A stretch of DNA of 14,068 nucleotides, from positions 1 to 14,068 of the forward strand of contig FR899760.1 of NCBI GenBank assembly GCA_000437355.1, read 5' to 3'. Shown piece after piece: positions 1-6,684 of this stretch. Within the stretch, counting starts at the first letter, position 1, and each line of letters starts with the position of its first letter. The notes below the pieces were generated by a model. It was not told where the DNA came from, did no database searches, and saw nothing but the letters and a program-made list of their open reading frames with translations. A program made the translations under genes and the position numbers. The stretch comes from Firmicutes bacterium CAG:460. Its GTDB lineage: Bacteria > Bacillota_I > Bacilli_A > RF39 > UBA660.

Positions 1-1
1 T

Positions 2-73
2 ATAAATGAATATATTAAATTGATTAAAATAAATAAAGCAAATATAAAACCTAGTAGAGTTGTTAGAAAATAA
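2..73 (+). CDS. C-terminal end of an unidentified protein (cut by the window edge)
   Basis: An open frame enters from the left edge and ends at TAA 71-73, giving 23 residues that are rich in Lys, Ile and Asn and end ...PSRVVRK. The basic tail and codon choice look like a normal gene end for this genome. Too little is present to name the family. The next gene begins 70 bases later behind its own promoter-like element, so this gene probably belongs to a separate transcript, but no terminator hairpin is evident in the gap. Confidence 0.5.
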   Translation: MNEYIKLIKINKANIKPSRVVRK

Positions 74-114
74 ATGATAATTTTTCAACAGCTCTTTTAT
101 TTTTCTAAAAAATT

Positions 115-138
115 TGGTACAATTATAAAGGATGGTGG
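115..138 (+). promoter_or_regulatory. Extended -10 promoter and ribosome binding site of the dCMP deaminase operon
   Basis: TGG-TACAAT at 115-123 is an extended -10 element (TGn plus a 5/6 match to TATAAT). No good -35 box lies 16-18 bases upstream, which is common for extended -10 promoters. The Shine-Dalgarno region AAGGATGGTGG (128-138) follows and ends 5 bases before ATG 144. Confidence 0.5.
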
Positions 139-143
139 TATAA

Positions 144-641
144 ATGAATACAAAAAAAAGAGCTGATTATTTATCTTGGGATGAATACTTTATGGGAATT
201 GCAAAATTATCTGCTTTAAGAAGTAAAGATCCATCAACACAAGTTGGGGCTTGTATAGTAAGTGATGATAATAGAATTTTGTCAATTGGGTATAATGGGG
301 CTCCGAATGGTTTTCATGATGATGAGTTTCCATGGAGTAGAGAAGGTGAAGCTTTAAATACAAAATATATGTATGTTTGTCATGCTGAACTTAATGCAAT
401 ACTTAATTTTCGAGGTAATAAAAGAGATTTAGAAAATTCTAAGATATATGTAGCTTTATTTCCTTGTAATGAATGTGCTAAAGCTATTATTCAATCAGGA
501 ATTAAAGAAGTAATTTATCTAAGTGATAAATACCATAATGAAGATAATGCTATAGCATCTAGAAGATTATTTGATGCTTGTGGAGTTAAATATCATGAAA
601 TAAAAGTAGATAAAACAATAGAAATAGAATTAGATAAATAA
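144..641 (+). CDS. comEB: Deoxycytidylate (dCMP) deaminase, ComEB type
   Basis: This 165-residue cytosolic enzyme deaminates dCMP to dUMP, feeding dTMP synthesis. It carries the zinc signature of the cytidine/deoxycytidylate deaminase fold: CHAE at residues 79-82 (H80 zinc ligand, E82 proton shuttle) and PCNEC at 107-111 (C108 and C111 ligands). The N-terminal SALRSKDPSTQVGA and the YNGAPNGFHDD stretch are typical of dCMP deaminases and argue against tRNA adenosine or free cytidine deaminases. The length is normal. ATG 144 has a good ribosome binding site. It is the first gene of a compact run with the sortase (gap 2 bases) and the aldolase. Family assignment is firm. Despite the comEB name, no competence gene is nearby. 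Confidence 0.93.
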   Translation: MNTKKRADYLSWDEYFMGIAKLSALRSKDPSTQVGACIVSDDNRILSIGYNGAPNGFHDDEFPWSREGEALNTKYMYVCHAELNAILNFRGNKRDLENSKIYVALFPCNECAKAIIQSGIKEVIYLSDKYHNEDNAIASRRLFDACGVKYHEIKVDKTIEIELDK

Positions 642-643
642 AG

Positions 644-1630
644 GTGATTACTATAAAAGCGGATAAGAAAACTAAGAAGAAATTAAAAGAAGAAGATAAA
701 AAATTAACATATGAAATATTAAAAGAATTAAATATTGGGGATACTTCTAGTAATGAAGAAGATATAGAAAAGAAAGAAGCTATAGTAAATCATAAGAAAA
801 TATTGTTTTTAAGAAAAGAGTTTGTTTATTTATTTTTAGTTTTATTTGTTATATTCGGTGGTTATAGTGGAGCTAGAATACTTTTATGGAGTAATGATGC
901 TAGAAGTACAGAAAAACAAATAGAAAAAATTAATAATGAAGTAAATGTTGAAGAAGTAAAGGATACTTCAGAAACTATTATAGTTAATCCTCCGAAGGAA
1001 GAAGAAGTACAACGTGAAAATCCTTATTGGGATTATATTAAAATGAATTTAATAAATGTTGATTTTAGTAAATTAAAAAGTATTAATAGTGATACTGTAG
1101 GATGGATTAAAGTAAATGGTACTAATATAAATTATCCTTTTGTTCAAACTAATGATAATACATATTATTTAAAGAAAGATTTTAATAAGAAATATAATTC
1201 TGCAGGTTGGGTATTTATGGATTATCGAAATAGTGTTAAAGATTTTGATAAAAATACAATACTTTATGCTCATGGTAGAGTGGATGGAACAATGTTTGGG
1301 TCTTTAAAAAATATTACTAAAAGTAATTGGTATAATAATAGTGATAATCATGTTGTTAAATTATCTACAGAATATGAAAATACATTATGGCAAGTATTTA
1401 GTATTTATAGAATACCTGAGGTTAGTGATTATTTAGATATAGATTTTAATAATAATGAAGAATATGTTAAGTTTTTAGAAATGTTACAAAATAGAAGTGA
1501 ATATAAATTTGATGTTAGTTTAAATGAAGAAGATAAAATACTTACTTTATCTACTTGTTATAAAGAAAATGATAGAGTAGTATTACATGCAAAATTAATT
1601 AAGATGGAGGTAAGAAATGGAAATAATTGA
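644..1630 (+). CDS. srtB: Class B sortase (SrtB-like transpeptidase)
   Basis: A type II membrane protein with about 57 charged cytoplasmic residues, one membrane segment (about 58-82), an acidic stalk and an extracellular sortase domain (about 128-325). The catalytic triad is visible: H210 in YAHGR, C305 in TLSTC and R311 in NDRVVLHAKL. The run GWIKVNGTNINYPFVQ near 153-168 and the DNTYYLKKDF segment are typical of class B enzymes. Sortases cleave a C-terminal sorting motif and attach proteins to peptidoglycan or polymerise pilins; no protein in this window has such a motif. The long cytoplasmic head is unusual. The start is uncertain: GTG 644 lies inside the AGGTGAT ribosome binding site (642-648), which would sit 4 bases before an ATA at 653. 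The end overlaps the aldolase gene by 14 bases. Confidence 0.92.
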   Translation: MITIKADKKTKKKLKEEDKKLTYEILKELNIGDTSSNEEDIEKKEAIVNHKKILFLRKEFVYLFLVLFVIFGGYSGARILLWSNDARSTEKQIEKINNEVNVEEVKDTSETIIVNPPKEEEVQRENPYWDYIKMNLINVDFSKLKSINSDTVGWIKVNGTNINYPFVQTNDNTYYLKKDFNKKYNSAGWVFMDYRNSVKDFDKNTILYAHGRVDGTMFGSLKNITKSNWYNNSDNHVVKLSTEYENTLWQVFSIYRIPEVSDYLDIDFNNNEEYVKFLEMLQNRSEYKFDVSLNEEDKILTLSTCYKENDRVVLHAKLIKMEVRNGNN

Positions 1631-2501
1631 TATATTAAAAAATAAGAAAGGATTTATTGCTGCTTTAGACCAAAGTGGGGGAAGTAGTAAGAGGACATTA
1701 GCTAATTATGGGATAAGTGAAGAGCTTATTACAAGTGATGATGTTATGTTTGATTTTATTCATGAGATGCGTTCTAGAATAATTAAAAGTGATGTGTTTG
1801 ATGAAAGAATACTTGGAGTAATACTTTTTAAAAATACAATGGAAAGAAATATTGATGGTGTTAATACTGTTAAGTATTTAAGTGATAAAGGTATACTTTC
1901 GTTTTTGAAAATAGATGTTGGTTTAGAAGATATTGATGGTGGGGTTCAATTACTAAAAGATATTCCTAATTTAGAAGTGTCTTTAGAAAATGCTAAAAAA
2001 TATGGTATTATTGGTACTAAAATGAGAAGTGTTATAAAAGAATATAATGAATATGGGATTAAAAAAATAGTTGAACAACAATTTAATTTAGCAAAGATAA
2101 TAATAGCTCATGGCTTAATTCCTATTATTGAACCTGAAGTTGATATTGATGCTGCTAATAAAAAACAAATTGAAACTTTTATGAGAAATGAAATTTTAAA
2201 ACATTTAGATAAAACTAAAAAAGAAGATTATTTAATGTTTAAGTTTACTTTACCAGAAGTTCCAAATTATTATAATGATTTATTAAGACATAAGAATGTT
2301 TTAAGGATTGTAGCTTTATCTGGAGGTTATGAAAGAGATTTAGCTTGTCAAAAACTAAAACAAAATAAAAAAATGATTGCATCATTTTCTAGAGCTTTAC
2401 TTGAAGGTTTAAATGTTAATATGAGTGATGAAGAATTCAATAATACTTTAGATAATACTATTAAAGAAATATATGATGCATCTGTTAAAAAAGAAAAGTA
2501 G
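1617..2501 (+). CDS. fda: Class I fructose-bisphosphate aldolase
   Basis: A 294-residue cytosolic Schiff-base aldolase that cleaves fructose-1,6-bisphosphate to dihydroxyacetone phosphate and glyceraldehyde-3-phosphate. Family marks are GFIAALDQSGGSSKRTL near the N-terminus, FLKIDVG at 96-102, IEPEV at 171-175, MFKFTLPEVP at 207-216 (K209 is the likely Schiff-base lysine), the phosphate-binding LSGGY at 234-238, and FSRALLEGL at 257-265. This matches the short bacterial class I enzymes of staphylococci, not the metal-dependent class II form. ATG 1617 has GGAGG at 1606-1610. The start lies inside the sortase gene, so translation is probably coupled. A terminator follows. Confidence 0.92.
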   Translation: MEIIDILKNKKGFIAALDQSGGSSKRTLANYGISEELITSDDVMFDFIHEMRSRIIKSDVFDERILGVILFKNTMERNIDGVNTVKYLSDKGILSFLKIDVGLEDIDGGVQLLKDIPNLEVSLENAKKYGIIGTKMRSVIKEYNEYGIKKIVEQQFNLAKIIIAHGLIPIIEPEVDIDAANKKQIETFMRNEILKHLDKTKKEDYLMFKFTLPEVPNYYNDLLRHKNVLRIVALSGGYERDLACQKLKQNKKMIASFSRALLEGLNVNMSDEEFNNTLDNTIKEIYDASVKKEK

Positions 2502-2536
2502 AATTGCTTTATAAAAAACTATGTTAATTTCAGAAT

Positions 2537-2592
2537 AAAAAGCACTATTTACACAAAATGTGTGAAAATAGTGCTTTTTTTTTTTTTTTTTT
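2537..2592 (+). terminator. Rho-independent terminator of the dCMP deaminase-sortase-aldolase operon
   Basis: The left arm 2537-2555 (AAAAAGCACTATTTACACA) pairs with 2559-2579 around an AAA loop, with a two-base bulge at 2564-2565. The hairpin runs into an uninterrupted run of 18 T (2575-2592), making it the strongest terminator in the window. Confidence 0.92.
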
Positions 2593-2655
2593 CGGTTAAA
2601 ATGATTGTGTAAAATAAAATATCCGTGCGTGATATTGTTAAGGAGATGATGTCAA

Positions 2656-3609
2656 ATGAAGAAAAAATATATAATTTTATCAATTGTTACACTAACTTTA
2701 TTAGTATCATTTTTAGGTTATTCAAAATATTTAAAAACAACTAATATTTATAAAAAAGAAAATGTAAATAATTCAACAAAATTAACTAAAGGAATATCAA
2801 TGAATTTGGAAACATCTGCAGGCTCTGGTGATTATAAATTAGTTACACAGAGTACATGGCCTTTATGGGGTTATGCCCTTAATAATGATTTATCTAAATG
2901 TGAAAATGGTTCAACAATAATCTGGGATGATGAAAATAATGCGGTGAAAATAAATGGAAGATTAACTGATAAATGTTATTTTTATTTTGATAAATTACCA
3001 TTAATTACGTTTAAAATTGATAGTGTTGAATATCAATCTGAGCAAGGAATGTCATTTTTAGAATGGAGTAAAAGTGAGTTTAATACTTTTGGGTATTATA
3101 TTCCTTTGAATGATAGAATAACCAAAGATTATGACTTCAAGTTTATTAAACAGAGTGCAGAAGTAATTAAAGAAATTAGCTCTGATGAATATTATATTAA
3201 TTATTATAGTGAATATGTAAGCAACAGAATAAAGAATGGTAATCTTTATGGAGATATTCCAAATTATGAAAATGTTAAATTATTATGGAATTTTAAAGAA
3301 GAAAATATTATTGATGTTAATGATAATTTATTACTTTATAAAGATTATTCTTTTGTAACATTACCTGTTTTGGCAGAACCTAAGGATCAAGGTATTCTTC
3401 AAAAAGATGAAGAAGGAAATTATGAATATCTTATTACTGTTCCACAATTGTCCGAACAATATAAAAATTATGCAATACTATATTATAATTATGAAAATAG
3501 TATGTGTGAAATTATGGATGTAGCTGAAGAAAATATTAATTTTAACAACACCCAAATAACTTTTTATAGTAGTATTGAAGGTTTAATATTTTCTATTATT
3601 GCTAAATAA
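2656..3609 (+). CDS. Membrane-anchored or secreted protein of unknown function with a two-cysteine module
   Basis: 317 residues. A basic N-terminus and one hydrophobic segment (about 5-22) form a signal anchor or signal peptide; no lipobox or sortase motif is present. Residues about 60-112 contain a module with spaced Trp/Gly/Tyr, C82, a WDDENN stretch and C107 followed by YFYFDK; the two cysteines could form a disulfide outside the cell. Residues about 117-150 contain a second block including GMSFLEW and NTFGYY. From memory, both blocks resemble modules that recur in uncharacterised surface proteins of gut Firmicutes, but I know no functional name. ATG 2656 has AAGGAG at 2640-2645. It is a single-gene unit between two terminators, with no convincing sigma-A promoter. 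The short inverted repeat AATATC/GATATT (2618-2623, 2631-2636) just upstream may be regulatory. Confidence 0.7.
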   Translation: MKKKYIILSIVTLTLLVSFLGYSKYLKTTNIYKKENVNNSTKLTKGISMNLETSAGSGDYKLVTQSTWPLWGYALNNDLSKCENGSTIIWDDENNAVKINGRLTDKCYFYFDKLPLITFKIDSVEYQSEQGMSFLEWSKSEFNTFGYYIPLNDRITKDYDFKFIKQSAEVIKEISSDEYYINYYSEYVSNRIKNGNLYGDIPNYENVKLLWNFKEENIIDVNDNLLLYKDYSFVTLPVLAEPKDQGILQKDEEGNYEYLITVPQLSEQYKNYAILYYNYENSMCEIMDVAEENINFNNTQITFYSSIEGLIFSIIAK

Positions 3610-3614
3610 AATGT

Positions 3615-3642
3615 AAAACATCTTGAAAATAGATGTTTTTTT
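3615..3642 (+). terminator. Rho-independent terminator after the surface-protein gene
   Basis: AAAACATCT (3615-3623) pairs with AGATGTTTT (3631-3639) across a 7-base loop, followed by more T to 3642. It separates the surface protein from the cca operon, whose -10 box begins 14 bases later. Confidence 0.8.
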
Positions 3643-3652
3643 CTTGGAAGTT

Positions 3653-3661
3653 TGATATAAT
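3653..3661 (+). promoter_or_regulatory. Extended -10 promoter of the cca-dnaD-nth operon
   Basis: TGA-TATAAT at 3653-3661 is a perfect -10 hexamer with the TGn extension, 16 bases before the cca start codon. The expected -35 region falls in the preceding terminator and is poor. The ribosome binding site AGGGAA (3667-3672) is only moderate. Confidence 0.6.
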
Positions 3662-3677
3662 TAAATAGGGAATTTAA

Positions 3678-4742
3678 ATGGAAAAAAATATTAAGAAAAT
3701 ATTAGAAACTTTAGAGAATGAAGGTTATCAAGCCTATTTAGTTGGAGGTTATGTTCGTGACTATTTACTTGGAGTTACGTCTTTTGATGTTGATATAGCA
3801 ACTGATGCACTACCTAAAGATATACATAGAATTTTTAATAGTAGTAAAAATAATTATGGTAGTGTAAATATTAAAGTAGATAAATTAAATGTTGATATAA
3901 CAACATTTAGAAAAGATTTAAATTATGTAAATAGAAGACCAAGTAAGGTAGTATATATTAATAATTTAAAAGATGATTTAGAAAGAAGAGATTTTACTAT
4001 TAATGCTATTTGTATGAATAAAAATGGTAAGATTATTGATTTACTTAATGGATGTAAAGATTTAGATAGAAGAACTATTAAAATGATAGGGAGTATTGAT
4101 GTAAAGTTAAAGGAAGACCCATTAAGAATAATGAGAGCAATTAGATTTGCGTGTATACTTGATTTTAAAATAGAAGATGAATTGTATGAAAAAATAAAAG
4201 AATATAGTTATTTAGTTGGAGATTTATCTAAAGAAAGAATTAAAAATGAACTTGATAAAATATTAATTAGTAAGAACTATAAATATGGTTTAGAATTAAT
4301 GAAAGATACTAAAATTAGTGAAGTTTTAGAGATTAATTATGATGATATAAACTATGTTGATGACTTGCTTGGAATGTGGGCTCAAGTAAAAGTTTTAAAT
4401 ATACCATTTACAAATGTTGAAAAAGGGAATATAATAAAAATTACCGAGGTATTAGATTTTGGTAAAATTGATAATGAAATATTATATAAATATGGGTTAT
4501 ATATATCTAGAGTAGCTGGTAAAATATTAAATATTAAAACTACTAAAATTAGTAAAATGTATAATAAATTACCTATTAAATCAAGAGAAGATATAGATAT
4601 AACAAGTAAAGAGATTAGTTCTATAGTTGGTGTTGGAGAAGTAATCGGAGAAACATATAAAATAATAGAAAAAGAAATATTAAATTATAGATTAAAAAAC
4701 AAAAAAAGTGAGATATTAAAATATTTAGAGAAAAGGAAGTGA
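3678..4742 (+). CDS. cca: CCA-adding tRNA nucleotidyltransferase (class II)
   Basis: A 354-residue cytosolic enzyme that builds or repairs the 3' CCA end of tRNAs from CTP and ATP without a nucleic acid template. Visible motifs in order are LVGGYVRD (21-28), the metal-binding DVD (37-39), ERRDFTINA (102-110), and EDPLRIMRAIRF (146-157). E146, D147 and R150 form the EDxxR amino-acid template that selects C and A, favouring a CCA enzyme over poly(A) polymerase. The C-terminal half is helical and diverged, and the protein is about 40 residues shorter than the Bacillus enzyme. It is the first gene of an operon; its TGA stop overlaps the ribosome binding site of dnaD. Whether it adds the whole CCA or only part cannot be told from sequence alone. 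Confidence 0.9.
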   Translation: MEKNIKKILETLENEGYQAYLVGGYVRDYLLGVTSFDVDIATDALPKDIHRIFNSSKNNYGSVNIKVDKLNVDITTFRKDLNYVNRRPSKVVYINNLKDDLERRDFTINAICMNKNGKIIDLLNGCKDLDRRTIKMIGSIDVKLKEDPLRIMRAIRFACILDFKIEDELYEKIKEYSYLVGDLSKERIKNELDKILISKNYKYGLELMKDTKISEVLEINYDDINYVDDLLGMWAQVKVLNIPFTNVEKGNIIKITEVLDFGKIDNEILYKYGLYISRVAGKILNIKTTKISKMYNKLPIKSREDIDITSKEISSIVGVGEVIGETYKIIEKEILNYRLKNKKSEILKYLEKRK

Positions 4743-4747
4743 GAATT

Positions 4748-5371
4748 ATGTTTAAAGATAATAAAAAATTTGTGGCAGAAACTATATTTATTAAAGAAGC
4801 CTTGAAATTGAATTTATCTTTAAATGAATTTTTACTTTTACTTTATTTTGATAATGTATTTGATGAAGTATTTGATATGAAAGTTGTTTCTAAATGTCTT
4901 AATATGAAAGAAGAAGATGTTTTAACTGCTTATGGTTCTTTGATGGCTAAAAGATTAATTAAAGTTGATGCTGAAAAAGATGATTTAGGTAAGATTAGAG
5001 AAAGAGTTTCTTTAGATAATTTTTATAATGAAATAAGAAGTGATTATAAGAAAAATGAAAAGAAAGAAACTAAAGATGATATATATCAAGTATTTGAAAG
5101 AGAATTTGGAAGAACTTTATCTACTATGGATTATGAAATAATTAATGCTTGGATTGATGGGGGATATAGTGAAGAGTTAATTATAGCTGCTTTAAGAGAA
5201 GCTGTTTATAATGGTGTAACTAATTTAAGATATATTGATAGAATACTAAATGAATGGAATAAGAAAGGAATTAAAGCACCGGAGGATATAAAGAATGCTA
5301 TGGAAAAAGAACCAGAAGCTCCATTATATGAAACTAGTGTTATGAATTTTGATTGGTTAAATGAAAAGTAG
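4748..5371 (+). CDS. dnaD: DnaD replication initiation / primosome protein
   Basis: DnaD works with DnaA, DnaB and DnaI in Firmicutes to remodel origin DNA and load the replicative helicase. The protein has the N-terminal winged-helix oligomerisation domain (about 8-95), a charged linker, and the C-terminal DnaD domain (about 108-175) ending in the YxxxIxxxW motif (Y162, I166, W170), then a tail with FDWLN as in other DnaD proteins. I prefer ATG 4748 (207 residues) to GTG 4739. The GTG is inside the ribosome binding site AAAAGGAAGTGAG (4731-4743), and ATG 4748 lies 4 bases after it, the same spacing used by gpsB here. It lies between cca and nth and overlaps nth by 11 bases. dnaD-nth is a conserved Firmicute pair. 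Confidence 0.9.
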   Translation: MFKDNKKFVAETIFIKEALKLNLSLNEFLLLLYFDNVFDEVFDMKVVSKCLNMKEEDVLTAYGSLMAKRLIKVDAEKDDLGKIRERVSLDNFYNEIRSDYKKNEKKETKDDIYQVFEREFGRTLSTMDYEIINAWIDGGYSEELIIAALREAVYNGVTNLRYIDRILNEWNKKGIKAPEDIKNAMEKEPEAPLYETSVMNFDWLNEK

Positions 5372-5975
5372 GGAAGTAATAGAAAAATTAGATAAAGTTG
5401 TTCCTAATCCTGTCTGTGAACTATTATATAATAAAGATTATGAATTATTAATTGCTACTGTTTTAGCTGCTCAATCAACTGATAAAAGAGTAAATTTAGT
5501 TACTAAAGAGTTGTTTTCTAAATATGATATTTTTTCTTTAGCTGATGCTGATATAAATGATATAGAAAAAATTATTAGACCAGTTGGTACTTTTAAAAGA
5601 AAAGCGGTTTATATAATTGAAATTGCTAAAAAATTAGTGAGTGATTATGGAGGAACTGTTCCAAATAATAGAGATTATTTAGAAAGTTTACCTGGTGTGG
5701 GTAGAAAAACTTGTAATGTGGTTTTATCAAATATATATGATGTTCCTGCCATTGCTGTAGATACTCATGTAGCTAGAGTTTCTAAAAGATTAGGATTAAC
5801 TAAAAGTGATGATGTTTTAGAAATAGAAAAAGATTTAATGAAGTTTTTTCCAAAAGATAAATGGAGTAGAGTTCATCATCAATTAGTGTTATTTGGAAGA
5901 TATACTTGTAAAAGTATAAAACCAGATTGTTATAAATGTCCTTTTCAATGTAAATTTAGCAATGTGAAAAAATAG
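5361..5975 (+). CDS. nth: Endonuclease III (DNA glycosylase / AP lyase)
   Basis: A 204-residue base-excision repair enzyme that removes oxidised pyrimidines and cuts the abasic strand. The helix-hairpin-helix LPGVGRKTCNVVL (110-122) holds the catalytic lysine K116, and VDTHVARV (133-140) holds the catalytic D134. Four C-terminal cysteines (C183, C190, C193, C197) should hold a [4Fe-4S] cluster. Their spacing is C-x6-C-x2-C-x3-C, two residues shorter than the usual x5 in the last gap. There is no clear ribosome binding site before ATG 5361; translation is probably coupled to the end of dnaD, which it overlaps by 11 bases. The ypoC gene that follows nth in Bacillus subtilis is absent, with hicAB in that place. 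Confidence 0.93.
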   Translation: MKSREVIEKLDKVVPNPVCELLYNKDYELLIATVLAAQSTDKRVNLVTKELFSKYDIFSLADADINDIEKIIRPVGTFKRKAVYIIEIAKKLVSDYGGTVPNNRDYLESLPGVGRKTCNVVLSNIYDVPAIAVDTHVARVSKRLGLTKSDDVLEIEKDLMKFFPKDKWSRVHHQLVLFGRYTCKSIKPDCYKCPFQCKFSNVKK

Positions 5976-6012
5976 AATATGTGAAAAAAACGAAATATGT
6001 GTTGACACGTGT
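5976..6012 (+). repeat. Direct repeats and palindrome at the hicA promoter (candidate operator)
   Basis: AATATGTG occurs at 5976-5983 and again at 5994-6001, exactly 18 bases apart. It is followed by GTGT-tg-ACAC (5999-6008) and the perfect palindrome ACACGTGT (6005-6012), which overlap the -35 box. Repeats placed this way are what an autoregulatory antitoxin such as HicB would bind. The function is inferred. Confidence 0.45.
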
Positions 6013-6030
6013 TTTGCTTTTTGCTATAAT
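6002..6030 (+). promoter_or_regulatory. Near-consensus sigma-A promoter of hicA
   Basis: A perfect TTGACA (6002-6007) and a perfect TATAAT (6025-6030) are separated by 17 bases, with a TGC extension before the -10. The ribosome binding site AAAGGAG (6038-6044) lies 5 bases before ATG 6050. This is the best promoter in the window, so tight repression is likely. Confidence 0.92.
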
Positions 6031-6049
6031 ATATTAGAAAGGAGCGTAA

Positions 6050-6232
6050 ATGGTAGTTGTAAAAAAAGTGATAAAATCACTCCGTAAAGATGGTTGGGTT
6101 CTAGTGAGTCAAAAAGGTTCACATTTAAAATACAAAAAAGGCACACAAGTTTGTATTGTTCCCAACCATAAAGGTGATATCCCTGCGGGTACTTTATCAA
6201 ACATTGTAAAGAGTACAGGGATTAAATTATAA
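6050..6232 (+). CDS. hicA: HicA-family mRNA interferase toxin
   Basis: A 60-residue protein of the HicA/YcfA family, small dsRBD-like RNases that bind and cleave mRNA. Visible marks are the N-terminal helix with DGW (14-16), the signature KGSHLKYKKG (22-31) with the expected catalytic H25, and VPNHKGDIPAGTLSNIVKSTG near the end. It is followed 40 bases later by the HicB antitoxin, the usual toxin-first order. By my count the gene is about 33% G+C, slightly above the neighbouring genes, which agrees with horizontal arrival. The promoter and ribosome binding site are strong. The catalytic His is intact, so the toxin is probably functional. Confidence 0.92.
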   Translation: MVVVKKVIKSLRKDGWVLVSQKGSHLKYKKGTQVCIVPNHKGDIPAGTLSNIVKSTGIKL

Positions 6233-6233
6233 T
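6204..6233 (+). promoter_or_regulatory. Internal promoter for hicB at the end of hicA
   Basis: TTGTAA (6204-6209) and a perfect TATAAT (6228-6233) are 18 bases apart. The -10 box covers the hicA stop codon. Transcripts would begin near 6240, giving a leader of about 33 bases before the hicB ATG and a message encoding antitoxin alone. Separate P1/P2 promoters are known for Escherichia coli hicAB. Confidence 0.6.
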
Positions 6234-6272
6234 CCCGCTCGTTACAATAAATTACCATTTAGAATTTGTGTT

Positions 6273-6659
6273 ATGAATAATTATTTTTATCCAGCAATTT
6301 TTTCTAAAGAAGGAAATTCATATAATGTAAAATTTATTGATTTTGATAATATTTTTACATTTGGTAATGGGTTTAATGAAGCATATTATATGGCACAAGA
6401 TGCTTTGTATAATATGCTACCAGAATATGAAGTTTTACCTGTTCCAACTTATAATTATATGAATATTAAAGTTGGGAAAGATGAGTTTATTACAATGGTA
6501 GAGTTAGATGTTTTAGAACACGAAAGAAAAATTTCTTCAAAAACTGTAAAAACTACAGTAACTATGCCTGAGTGGTTAAAATTATTGGCAGAAGCAAAAG
6601 GTATTAATTTTTCAAAAATATTGCAAAAGGGCATAAAGGAAGAATTAAATCTTTTATAA
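6273..6659 (+). CDS. hicB: HicB-family antitoxin with ribbon-helix-helix domain
   Basis: A 128-residue partner of HicA. Residues 1-48 form the HicB fold (YPAIFSKEGNSYNVKFIDFD, then FNEAYYMAQDAL), which blocks the toxin. The C-terminal part (about 91-126, with TTVTMPEWLKLLAEAKG) looks like a ribbon-helix-helix DNA-binding domain, so the protein probably represses its own operon through the repeats at 5976-6012. ATG 6273 has no recognisable Shine-Dalgarno sequence, in contrast to the strong site of hicA; the residues before it do not extend the family fold, so I keep this start. A two-way terminator follows at 6685-6715. Confidence 0.88.
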   Translation: MNNYFYPAIFSKEGNSYNVKFIDFDNIFTFGNGFNEAYYMAQDALYNMLPEYEVLPVPTYNYMNIKVGKDEFITMVELDVLEHERKISSKTVKTTVTMPEWLKLLAEAKGINFSKILQKGIKEELNLL

Positions 6660-6684
6660 AATTTCCAATTTACGTTTCTGAATT

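Noticed and set aside
2575..2592. Run of 18 T as a phase-variable promoter tract for the surface-protein gene
   Set aside because: It is the normal tail of the preceding terminator and lies about 63 bases before the ATG with no promoter spacing that it would adjust. Length variation in reads could reopen this.
3678..4742. Poly(A) polymerase as an alternative for cca
   Set aside because: The EDxxR template motif (E146, D147, R150) and the Firmicute context before dnaD favour the CCA-adding enzyme.
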